Assembly (NCBI GenBank): GCA_021826605.1
Contig: JAKAZF010000051.1
Location: 1-10,102, forward strand
DNA from: Planctomycetota bacterium
Lineage (GTDB): Bacteria > Planctomycetota > Phycisphaerae > WQYP01
Length of the DNA stretch: 10,102 nucleotides
Direction: 5' to 3'
Part shown: one piece after another, positions 1-6,260 of the stretch
How the letters are laid out: the number at the start of each line of letters is the position of its first letter
Position numbering within the stretch: the stretch's first letter is position 1
The notes under the pieces: generated by a model
Told to the model about the DNA's origin: nothing
The model's database searches: none
Seen by the model: the letters and a program-made list of their open reading frames with translations, nothing else
Made by a program: the position numbers and the translations under genes

Positions 1-1007
1 ATCACATCGCGTATGCAGCCACCGATGCCTGTGGCCGCCCCACCGTAAGGTTCAATGGCAGAAGGTCGATTGTGCGTCTCCACCTTCATGCACAAGGCGT
101 ACTGATCGTCAAAGGCAATCACACCGGCATTATCCTTAAACACACTGAGCGTCCAGGGGAGATTAAGTTCCGACGTGGCGCGGAAGATCGTGGATTTAAC
201 CAGATTATCAATGCGCATTGACACGTCGCCGGGGGCGTGATGATCGTGTCCCTCGTGCTGGTCGGCACTGGGATGATGGGTAAATTCAATAATTGCCTTG
301 AGCGTTTTATGTACGCAATGTTCGCTCCACGTCTGGGCCAGCGTTTCAAGCTCGGCGTCGGTCGGTTCGCGCCCCACTTGCTGAAAATATTTCTGAATGG
401 CGGACATTTCCGCCACGTCCAGAAAAAGATGCCCGGAACGCGATAAATTCTGCAATTCTTCGCGTGACAGATGACGAATGGGCACTTCCACACGTGCAAA
501 TTCATACGGCTTACCGACGGGAAACGCGTCGGGAAGCAGTGGTACCGTGTGCAATTCTTCAATGCTTTCGTTGGCCAGCACGCGCCGTCCCAGCATCATC
601 GCCGTATCGGTGGTAACGTTTCCGAGCAGTAGAAATCGGCGACCGGTTCGCACCTGCACGGCACCCGGTGCGCACCGCAGCTTGTCGGCAATCGCTGCTT
701 GGGCGCTGGCGGCGACGGGGTCCATCACGCCCGGTTTGAGATGCACCTCTAAAAGCCGTCCCGAGGCGTGAGGTTCGACCCCGACTACATACAGTTCCGA
801 AACGGGATCGCACAGGACCTGAGCAGCAATTTGCTCCACACGCTGAGATGTGAGAGTGGAGGCGTCACCTTGGAGCAGAAATATCCGACCCGACGCAACC
901 GAATATATTTCATCGAAACCCAAGTGGCGAATTTCATTTAATATCGCCTCACCCGCTGCATCTTCCGCCGGGTTCAGGGGATAAACCTCAACACGATAAA
1001 CGGCCAT
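1..1007 (-). CDS. purL: Phosphoribosylformylglycinamidine synthase PurL, N-terminal part, with fused PurS-like repeats (runs off left edge)
   Basis: PurL makes FGAM from FGAR, glutamine and ATP, the fourth step of de novo purine synthesis, in the cytoplasm. The window holds the first 335 codons. Residues about 3-80 and 84-156 are two PurS-like repeats; the second shows LKPGVMDP and [11 protein letters not shown]. The PurL body starts near residue 171 ([18 protein letters not shown]), followed by WSEHC at 227-231, KVETHNRPS at 308-316 and GGAATGIGG near 322-330. The family usually reads HNHPS, so R314 is odd. A histidine-rich stretch (six His in residues 244-257) interrupts the early body. The ATG at 1007 has AAGGAG (complement of 1012-1017) at good spacing. 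The gene lies 88 bp after yraN on the same strand. Small PurL proteins normally use a separate PurS; large ones carry a PurS-dimer-like N-domain, so this resembles an intermediate or fused form. Family identity is near certain; the repeat reading is my own alignment by eye. Confidence 0.95.
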   Translation of the reverse strand, partial: MAVYRVEVYPLNPAEDAAGEAILNEIRHLGFDEIYSVASGRIFLLQGDASTLTSQRVEQIAAQVLCDPVSELYVVGVEPHASGRLLEVHLKPGVMDPVAASAQAAIADKLRCAPGAVQVRTGRRFLLLGNVTTDTAMMLGRRVLANESIEELHTVPLLPDAFPVGKPYEFARVEVPIRHLSREELQNLSRSGHLFLDVAEMSAIQKYFQQVGREPTDAELETLAQTWSEHCVHKTLKAIIEFTHHPSADQHEGHDHHAPGDVSMRIDNLVKSTIFRATSELNLPWTLSVFKDNAGVIAFDDQYALCMKVETHNRPSAIEPYGGAATGIGGCIRDV

Positions 1008-1095
1008 GACACTCCTTCAACTCGGCACGCCTGCACACACTTCGGATTATGCACTGATTTGGGCAATTTTGCAGCCGTCGGCGACGATGTGCGCC

Positions 1096-1530
1096 CTATT
1101 TCCGTTTTGTGTGATCGCCAGGTGCAATGCTGTGGGCATTTTTGTGATAGCGCAACTGGGGCCGCCCATCGCGCGGCCAGACAACCGCTATCACATCCAG
1201 CCGCATCGGATAGTGGCCCAGACGCCGGGTACGAGTAAACCATTGCGCGGAGCGGCGGATGGCGGCAATTTTTTCCTTTCCGAGCGTCAACTCCGGCGGG
1301 CCGAAATCTTCAGTTTCGCGCGTGCGCACCTCGATAAAAACCAGATCACCTTTATCAAACGCTACCAAATCCAGTTCCCCATTCGGACAAAGTACGCGGC
1401 GGGCAACGACGCGCATGCGGAGCTTGCGACGGGCATAGCGGGCAGCCAATATTTCACCGGCCAAGCCAAAAGCATCCTTACCTTCCGGTCGACGCGGCAT
1501 GGCGATTCGGCGAAGCAGATTTCTGAACAT
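1096..1530 (-). CDS. yraN: YraN / UPF0102 family nuclease-like protein
   Basis: This 144-residue protein matches the YraN (UPF0102) family, whose fold is related to Holliday-junction resolvase and restriction-type nucleases; the cellular role is poorly known. The family pattern is visible: G22-x-x-G25-E26 early, then CPNGELDLV (48-56) with D54, then VFIEVRTR (64-71) with E67 and R69, and RLDVIAVV near the C-terminus. Many members have EVK where this has EVR. Length is typical. The ATG at 1530 has GAGGGAG (complement of 1534-1540) 3-4 bases upstream; an internal ATG at codon 11 is an alternative start. It begins 27 bp after the argC stop and ends 88 bp before purL, so it is probably part of the same transcript. 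Family assignment is strong; nuclease activity is only inferred from the family. Confidence 0.9.
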   Translation of the reverse strand: MFRNLLRRIAMPRRPEGKDAFGLAGEILAARYARRKLRMRVVARRVLCPNGELDLVAFDKGDLVFIEVRTRETEDFGPPELTLGKEKIAAIRRSAQWFTRTRRLGHYPMRLDVIAVVWPRDGRPQLRYHKNAHSIAPGDHTKRK

Positions 1531-1557
1531 GTGCTCCCTCGCACAAGGCGGCAGGCG

Positions 1558-2577
1558 TCAATTCAGCCCCATGGCCTGGGGAAAGCCAGCGACAAGATTC
1601 ATATTTTCAATGGCCTGGCCGGCCGCCCCTTTGACCATGTTGTCCAACGCACTGATGATGACCCATCGGTTGCCATATTGGTAAATAGCCATATCAATAT
1701 AATTTGTATTGATGACATATTTTGTGCTGGGTGGCGCGCCCGTGCGAATGCGTACAAATGGGCTTGAACCATAGGCACTGCGCCACGCCTGCAAAGCCAG
1801 ATCGATGGTCGCAAGCACCGTCGGCTTGGTGTAAATGGTGGCTAAGATGCCTCGATCCATCGGCACGAGATGCGGCACAAAGGTGATGCCCACCTCTTTT
1901 CCGCTGCCTAATTTGATGCCCTCGGCAATTTCCGGTGCATGGCGATGTGTGCCTATGGCGTAGGCTTCAAATGACTCGTTCCGCTCCGGGAAGTGATGCT
2001 GGGGTACTGGATTGCGGCCAGCACCCGATATACCCGAGGCGGCGTTTACGATGATATCCTGCGAATCAATCAGGCCGGCCTTGACCAATGGTGCAAGCGG
2101 CAGAATGGCGGACGTTGTGTAACAGCCCGGATTGGCAATCAATTTCGCGCTGGCAATCTGCCGGGCAAATAAATCCGGCAAGCCATAGACCGCGTGCGCC
2201 AAATTTTCCGCGTCCGTGTGGGGGTGTTTGTACCACTTTTCATACAACCGCGTATCTTTAAGACGGTAGTCGGCGGATAAATCAATCACGCGCAGGCCCA
2301 CCGATAGCAATTCCGGTGCATACTGCATGGCTGTGGCATGCGGCACGCAAAGAAAGGCGATATCGGCTTTCTGCGCAATCACTTTTGGCTCGAAAGGTTC
2401 AATAGGTAAATCAATCCGCCCGAGCAATTCTGGAAATATTTCGCTAATTGGCTGTTCAGTTTTGCGGCTCGCCAGTACCGTCACCTTTACTTGCGGATGC
2501 CGTAATAACCACCGCAGCAGTTCAAGGGACGTGTAACCTGTAGCGCCCACAATGGCAGCGCGTAATCGATCGGGCAT
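1558..2577 (-). CDS. argC: N-acetyl-gamma-glutamyl-phosphate reductase ArgC
   Basis: ArgC reduces N-acetyl-gamma-glutamyl phosphate to the semialdehyde with NADPH, the third step of arginine synthesis, in the cytoplasm. The 339 residues are the usual length. The N-terminal Rossmann fold carries GATGYTSLEL (11-20), where many ArgC proteins have GYTGxEL. The catalytic cysteine is C152 in ANPGCYTT, followed by NAASGISGAGR (178-188), the catalytic-site HRH (211-213), FVPHLVPMDRG (233-243) and KGAAGQAIENMN (316-327). The ATG at 2577 has TGAGG about 7 bases upstream. The gene sits 120 bp after the GbsR/MarR-like gene and 27 bp before yraN. No other arginine gene is in the window. I see no ARG-box palindrome I would defend. 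Identity is certain. Confidence 0.97.
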   Translation of the reverse strand: MPDRLRAAIVGATGYTSLELLRWLLRHPQVKVTVLASRKTEQPISEIFPELLGRIDLPIEPFEPKVIAQKADIAFLCVPHATAMQYAPELLSVGLRVIDLSADYRLKDTRLYEKWYKHPHTDAENLAHAVYGLPDLFARQIASAKLIANPGCYTTSAILPLAPLVKAGLIDSQDIIVNAASGISGAGRNPVPQHHFPERNESFEAYAIGTHRHAPEIAEGIKLGSGKEVGITFVPHLVPMDRGILATIYTKPTVLATIDLALQAWRSAYGSSPFVRIRTGAPPSTKYVINTNYIDMAIYQYGNRWVIISALDNMVKGAAGQAIENMNLVAGFPQAMGLN

Positions 2578-2697
2578 AATGACCTCATTACATCACACAC
2601 GAAATGCACCCATGCATTCGTTTTGGCATCAACACCAGGAGCCTGTGGAGCCTGTGCAAATAATAGCCACGCTTCTGGATCGTGGATGACCAAGTTC

Positions 2698-3255
2698 CTA
2701 AATCATTTTATCAACCATTTTGGTCAGGCGGGATAAAAAGGCGGGTTGCTGGTCGATCGCCTTACCCAATATTTTATGAAAAACCGTAAAAAACTGCAGT
2801 AACTCGGCCATTTTATCCACATAAGCGGTGTGGGCGGCGGCGTCTTCGGGCGGTACCGGTGTTTTGTCGGCAGCCTCGATGCACTTGCTGATGCGATCGA
2901 GCAGAGGATCAAGTTCACGCCGTTTGCGCTCGCGCATGATGTTTTGGAACATGACCCACACATCTTCTTCGGAGGTAAAAAAGTCACGTCGGTCGCCGGC
3001 TATGCTGGTACGCCGGACAATGCCCCAGTTGATCAACTCGCGCAGATTCATGCTTGCATTGCCGCGCGAAATCTGCAGCGTTTCCATAATGTCTTCGGCG
3101 GTTAAGGGCCGTGGTGCCACCATCAGCAGGGCATGCACCTTCGCCATGGTACGGTTAATGCCCCAATGCTGCGCCATTTGTCCCCACAGATCGACAAATT
3201 GCATGCGAGGCGCTTCGAGTGCGTCTTTTAATGTTTTATTCAGTGAATCCGTCAT
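2698..3255 (-). CDS. GbsR/MarR-family winged-helix transcriptional regulator
   Basis: The 185-residue protein is a predicted DNA-binding regulator of the GbsR/MarR type. A winged helix-turn-helix spans about residues 33-95: the recognition region includes LTAEDIMETLQISRGNASMNL (51-71), then LINWGIVRR, and a wing ending in GDRRDFF (87-93). The C-terminal half (about 100-185) is helical and probably mediates dimerisation. Members of this family bind small ligands (choline for Bacillus GbsR), but the ligand here cannot be read from sequence. Its gene lies 122 bp after the GT87-like gene and 120 bp before argC on the same strand, so it might control either neighbour or itself. The Shine-Dalgarno before the ATG at 3255 is weak (GGAT about 10 bases upstream). 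Family call good; target unknown. Confidence 0.88.
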   Translation of the reverse strand: MTDSLNKTLKDALEAPRMQFVDLWGQMAQHWGINRTMAKVHALLMVAPRPLTAEDIMETLQISRGNASMNLRELINWGIVRRTSIAGDRRDFFTSEEDVWVMFQNIMRERKRRELDPLLDRISKCIEAADKTPVPPEDAAAHTAYVDKMAELLQFFTVFHKILGKAIDQQPAFLSRLTKMVDKMI

Positions 3256-3377
3256 GGCAGCTATAATCCGACCAACACCTGTTTATTTACCGCCGTATTG
3301 TGCCGTGAAAACAAATTAATTTCTACGGTCATACCAATTTATGCCGCCTGATTCACATGCGTAAATGGTGCCCGCCA

Positions 3378-4748
3378 TTATTTTTCAGGCGATGTCAACG
3401 GTACGATTGCACCCGCCGGTAGCAATTGCGGCAGTTTCCACATCATCACCAGGGCGGCACCCCACAACACGAGCGCCGCATAGGTGACAAGCCCCAAACC
3501 GCGCAGAATATAGAATGGCGGCGGCAAAACCGTAAGGATGTGCGACACCGCAAAAAACAGCAGCACCAAACCCAGCGGCCAGCCAATCGGCAATTTTTGG
3601 TCTTTCTCCCATTTAACCGCCAACAGCGTCGTTACCAGCGGCAACACCATACAGTAGTAATGCGGATGGCAAATGGGGACAATTGGCATCATGATGGTAA
3701 TCAGTGCACCGAGGAACAAATTGCGGTGCAGCGGCGTATGCTGTCGCGATTTTGCCTCCACCCACAGGGTTATCAAAACAAGGAGGATACTGATGGACCA
3801 GTGGGTAATTTTCATCCATTCCGCGGGTGGCGGGGCGGGCTGGCCAAAATGTACAGTATGGTCGATCATCGCCTCGAACGAGTTGGAATCGGTCTTATTG
3901 ACATCCAACAATTCCCGATCACGCGATGTATTGTGGTTAAGCCCCAAGGCCGGCTCAATTACCACCTGCATAAAGCGCGATTCCGCCGTGTAGGCATGAT
4001 GCGGCCCCATGACGATGGCTGGGATCACAATCACGCCCAGCAACAGGGCTGTCGCCGCCCCCACCAGCATCCGAAACCGCAAACGCCATAACGCATAAAG
4101 CAGCAGGAAGGCGGGAAATACTTTAATGGCAGCGGTAAGCCCCAACCAAAAACCACCCAGAATTTGCTTGCGATACGCTAAAGCCGCCCCCGCCAGACAA
4201 AACAACATCAACAACACAGAGTTGATCTGTCCGCGCGCCAACGCGCGGTCTAGGGCTGGCAAACAAACCAATATCGGTAACACACGCAGTGCCCACCAAC
4301 GTCGGCAAAAGCGATTCTGCATCTGCACCATAGGATCAGAGCTGGTCTTTTCAAACGCGTGGGCTATGAAACACGCGCCGAGCCATATGACCGCGATATT
4401 GATCACATACCAAAGACCCACGCTTACCGCATACGGTAACAAACCATTGCGGGATTGACCCGCCGGCGCATCGGCCAATGGCCAGAGCGCCACGGCCAAT
4501 AACGGCGGATAGTTATAATGCCAGCCATTTGTATCGGTAACGTTGTAAGGGTCTTTGTGCACCCGAATGGCCCAGGCAGCACGGAAGTAGGTATCGACGT
4601 CGGTCATGCGGCGTTTGAGAAAGGCGGATCGCACCTCCGTCACTACGCCGAAGATAATCACGCCCAGCAGCAGTGCAACCAAACCCACGCGCTCAAGGCG
4701 GTTGAGATAACCGAAGGCACCGGTCGTATTCAGGGGTTCAGCGGCCAA
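3378..4748 (-). CDS. GT87-family (DUF2029) polytopic membrane glycosyltransferase
   Basis: This 456-residue protein has roughly nine to eleven hydrophobic segments, beginning at about 21-37 and continuing near 104-131, 153-170, 174-192, 198-222, 228-248, and several more to the C-terminus. It looks like glycosyltransferase family 87: an early acidic motif TDVDTYFRAAW (49-59), then DPYN (66-69), a YNYPPLL segment (79-84), RGQIN (172-176) and AAIKVFPAFLLLYALWR (206-222). GT87 enzymes are GT-C type transferases that use polyprenyl-phosphate sugars, such as mycobacterial mannosyltransferases; donor and acceptor here are unknown. The start is TTG at 4748: an in-frame stop lies just upstream, and the next ATG (codon 48) would cut off the first membrane helix. 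GGAAGGT lies 9-15 bases upstream, somewhat far. A probable promoter is at 4842-4870. Confidence 0.85.
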   Translation of the reverse strand: MAAEPLNTTGAFGYLNRLERVGLVALLLGVIIFGVVTEVRSAFLKRRMTDVDTYFRAAWAIRVHKDPYNVTDTNGWHYNYPPLLAVALWPLADAPAGQSRNGLLPYAVSVGLWYVINIAVIWLGACFIAHAFEKTSSDPMVQMQNRFCRRWWALRVLPILVCLPALDRALARGQINSVLLMLFCLAGAALAYRKQILGGFWLGLTAAIKVFPAFLLLYALWRLRFRMLVGAATALLLGVIVIPAIVMGPHHAYTAESRFMQVVIEPALGLNHNTSRDRELLDVNKTDSNSFEAMIDHTVHFGQPAPPPAEWMKITHWSISILLVLITLWVEAKSRQHTPLHRNLFLGALITIMMPIVPICHPHYYCMVLPLVTTLLAVKWEKDQKLPIGWPLGLVLLFFAVSHILTVLPPPFYILRGLGLVTYAALVLWGAALVMMWKLPQLLPAGAIVPLTSPEK

Positions 4749-4770
4749 TAATTTCTACCTTCCACCATTG

Positions 4771-4792
4771 GTCCCGGTTCTTCCGCCGGGAT
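4771..4792 (-). promoter_or_regulatory. Hairpin in the 5' leader of the GT87-like gene
   Basis: TCCCGG (4772-4777) pairs perfectly with CCGGGA (4786-4791) across an 8-base loop, and a further G-T pair extends the stem. It lies 23 bases upstream of the TTG start codon of the GT87-like gene, just upstream of its GGAAGGT ribosome-binding stretch. It could modulate translation initiation. No T-run follows on the minus strand, so it is not a terminator. Function is inferred only from position. Confidence 0.35.
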
Positions 4793-4841
4793 CGCAGCGT
4801 ACACTTTCACCGCAGTGGCGGTTTTGAGCAACCCATCACGC

Positions 4842-4870
4842 ATTGTAAGCCACTGCAAAACCGGTCTAAA
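4842..4870 (-). promoter_or_regulatory. Candidate sigma70-type promoter for the GT87-like gene
   Basis: On the minus strand TTTAGA (4865-4870) and TACAAT (4842-4847) are separated by exactly 17 bases, matching the -35 and -10 consensus at 4 and 5 of 6 positions. Transcription would start near 4835, giving a leader of about 87 bases before the TTG codon at 4748. Inverted repeats flank the -10: GCAGTGG (4812-4818) with CCACTGC (4850-4856), and CGGTTTTG (4819-4826) with CAAAACCG (4856-4863). A third AAAACCGG copy is at 4877-4884. This arrangement could be an operator. Only sequence resemblance supports it. Confidence 0.4.
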
Positions 4871-5149
4871 AAGTTAAAACCGGCCGTAAATCAAAAACCA
4901 TATTACCAGATTGCCTATTTATGCATCACTAACACTACGGGCGGCGCTTGAAGTAGGCGTGGAATGAAATGAGTGCACCAAATCGGGGATGGAATTGGTA
5001 TGAAAGTCCAATAATTGGGCGTCGGATATGCCGAAACAAACGGCGACGAGGCCGCGACCAAAATCTTATCCGTTTGGCATGCCACTTGCATCTATACATA
5101 TGTCGTCGTCAACGGCGACAACGCAGGTGGCCGATGCGGAGGTAAAAGC

Positions 5150-5206
5150 ATGGCAACCTGCAGCGGGCTGGAGTTGGTGCCCCTGCCCGCTTGGCTTGAA
5201 TTTTAG
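5150..5206 (+). CDS. Possible 18-residue small ORF inside the structured RNA
   Basis: ATG at 5150 opens an 18-codon frame, MATCSGLELVPLPAWLEF, ending in TAG at 5204-5206. A full GGAGG (5138-5142) sits 7 bases upstream, the best ribosome binding site spacing possible. GGAGG lies in the 10-base loop of hairpin H3, and the ATG is in its 3' arm. The stop codon directly abuts the 5' arm of the 11-bp stem at 5207. This layout would suit a dual-function RNA or a leader peptide whose translation changes downstream folding. Four of 18 residues are leucine. The peptide resembles nothing I know, and a chance GGAGG plus ATG is possible. Confidence 0.25.
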   Translation: MATCSGLELVPLPAWLEF

Positions 5207-5300
5207 TTTGCGTCCGTGAGCAGTCCGCTGCGAGTGGTGAGCGGTGCATTGAACTTGGAAATGACGGACGCAAAAACGATCTCGTTTCCTCCTCCGCCAG

Positions 5301-5340
5301 GCCGTGTGGACTTACCCTCCTCCACACGGCTTTTTTATTT
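5301..5340 (+). terminator. Strong rho-independent terminator
   Basis: GCCGTGTGGA (5301-5310) and TCCACACGGC (5321-5330) form a perfect 10-bp stem with a 10-base loop, followed at once by TTTTTTATTT (5331-5340). The T-run is only on the plus-strand side, so it ends plus-strand transcripts. All genes to its left are on the minus strand, so it must serve a transcript that starts within 4749-5300. Confidence 0.9.
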
Positions 5341-5344
5341 TATT

Positions 5345-6243
5345 AATTTTGCGAGTTGTCGGATTGTGCCAGCGACACCGGGACGGAACGATCCAAAAGC
5401 GCGAAGGGTCAATGGCCGCCGCGATCCGAGATTGTCAGCGTGGCGATTCCACACGAAGGAGGCGAAGACACTTTTATTCAAAAGAATCGCGATGGGCAAG
5501 AGCTGCGCTATGCATGGGGCCATGGACGTGTGCGTTATATACCCACCGGCTTGCCGGCGGTTGGTACGTTGGCCGATGGCGGACGGGCCGCGATGGGCGG
5601 TGGCCGATTTTGCATGGGCATAGACACCGGGCAAGCCCGGTGCTATGTATCTCGGCGGATGAGAACCGCAATATTTGCGATAGAAAAAAAATTGAATCGC
5701 GGAGAGACATGGATAATACATTGCTTACATATTGGCTATTTTCCGACAGTTGAGCCGTCGAGCTCAAACTATGAGTGTTATGAAAGGCGCATTCACCTGC
5801 ATATATCCGCCAAGAAAATATCCAGCGGGTGATGGCAAACTACTGGGATCGGCAAAAAAGCTTCTGTTTGTACGAGCATAATAGGATCGCATTCTGGCTA
5901 CCATTCGCTCCGACGATTCGGAAAGACGACCAAATCAACTTCGAAGCCACGCGAAGTACTGTGGCCGCCATCGTGACAGGCCCTCATCGCGCGGCGATCA
6001 CTGTGGACGCGGAATGCGAGACTAAATGCCATACACCTCTACGAAACAGCGGACGTGCCCGGGAATGCGATTCTCCTGAGGGTTTGCAAATCTCGTGGAA
6101 GTTATTGCTGCGGGTGCGATGGCAGCGTGCCCACGGGTTTAAGGAAACATTACCAATCCGTGGTGCGGAAGGATCGGCATGCAGTTTGCACGCCAGAACA
6201 AACCGAGGCTATGGTCGGCCCCGTCGGGCCGCGACATTCCCCG
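5345..6243. other. Long stretch without a supportable gene
   Basis: Open frames exist in several phases, but none has a good ribosome binding site or a recognisable protein pattern; they look like chance frames in GC-rich DNA. Visible structures: ACC(C)ACCG (5541-5548) pairing with CGGT(T)GGT (5558-5565), which overlaps an alternative CCGG/CCGG core with loop CTTG; CACCGGG-CAAG-CCCGGTG (5625-5642), a perfect 7-bp stem; TTGAGC/GCTCAA (5750-5767); and CGGCCC-CGTC-GGGCCG (6216-6231), which lies 13 bases before the Shine-Dalgarno of the nitrate-binding gene. TGGCCGAT occurs twice (5570-5577, 5601-5608). None is followed by a T-run. The region may hold the leader of the downstream gene, another RNA, or decayed coding DNA; I cannot choose. 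Confidence 0.5.
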
Positions 6244-6260
6244 AAAGGAGATCCGCATTG
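6244..6260 (+). promoter_or_regulatory. Ribosome binding site that fixes a TTG start
   Basis: AAAGGAG (6244-6250) lies 7 bases before TTG (6258-6260). The frame is open for another 143 codons upstream, but that part has no family resemblance, while homologous sequence of the NrtA/NasS family begins exactly here (LRFGFIRLIDAAALI). This decides the start in favour of TTG at 6258 rather than the ATG at 5829. Confidence 0.8.

Larger units (their letters stand above)
4976..5340 (+). ncRNA. Candidate structured non-coding RNA ending in an intrinsic terminator
   Basis: The plus strand here folds into consecutive stems readable by eye. First, alternating CCAA and TTGG elements (4978-5018) can pair in more than one way. 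H1: ATGCC (5028-5032) and AAACGG (5038-5043) pair with GGCAT (5076-5080) and CCGTTT (5070-5075), leaving GAAAC bulged. H2: 5101-5108 with 5113-5120, 8 pairs including one G-T, loop TCAA. H3: 5123-5137 with 5148-5161, 13 pairs with one mismatch and one bulged G. H4: AGCGGGC (5162-5168) with GCCCGCT (5185-5191). H5: TTTGCGTCCGT (5207-5217) with ACGGACGCAAA (5264-5274), 11 perfect pairs. Then a small AAACG-ATCT-CGTTT hairpin (5274-5287) and the terminator. No plus-strand gene precedes it, so the terminator implies an RNA starting in this gap. The 5' end is unknown; I see no convincing promoter. It does not show tmRNA, RNase P, SRP or 6S landmarks. Confidence 0.6.

Noticed and set aside
1006..1767. 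253-codon plus-strand open frame
   Set aside because: It runs antisense across yraN and the 3' end of argC, both of which have clear family motifs; the translation looks like a shadow.
2669..2687. CCACG/CGTGG hairpin after the regulator gene as a terminator
   Set aside because: Only a 5-bp stem with a 9-base loop and no T-run on the minus strand.
3426..4091. 221-codon plus-strand open frame rich in Gln, His and Arg
   Set aside because: Antisense to the GT87-like gene; composition is what is expected from the complement of hydrophobic codons.
4976..5340. tmRNA, RNase P RNA or cobalamin riboswitch identity for the structured RNA
   Set aside because: No tRNA-like 3' end or tag frame, no RNase P core despite a local GAAAGTCC, and the AACCTGC and GCCACTT fragments lack the order and context of a cobalamin aptamer.
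5304..5832. Overlapping plus-strand open frames of about 150 codons after the terminator
   Set aside because: They start at or inside the terminator or at TTG without a ribosome binding site, are Arg-rich and show no domain; competing frames on both strands look equally open.
5829..6257. 143-codon upstream extension of the nitrate-binding gene from an ATG at 5829
   Set aside because: No Shine-Dalgarno at 5829, no protein family resemblance and no signal peptide, whereas TTG at 6258 has AAAGGAG at 7 bases and coincides with the start of family homology.
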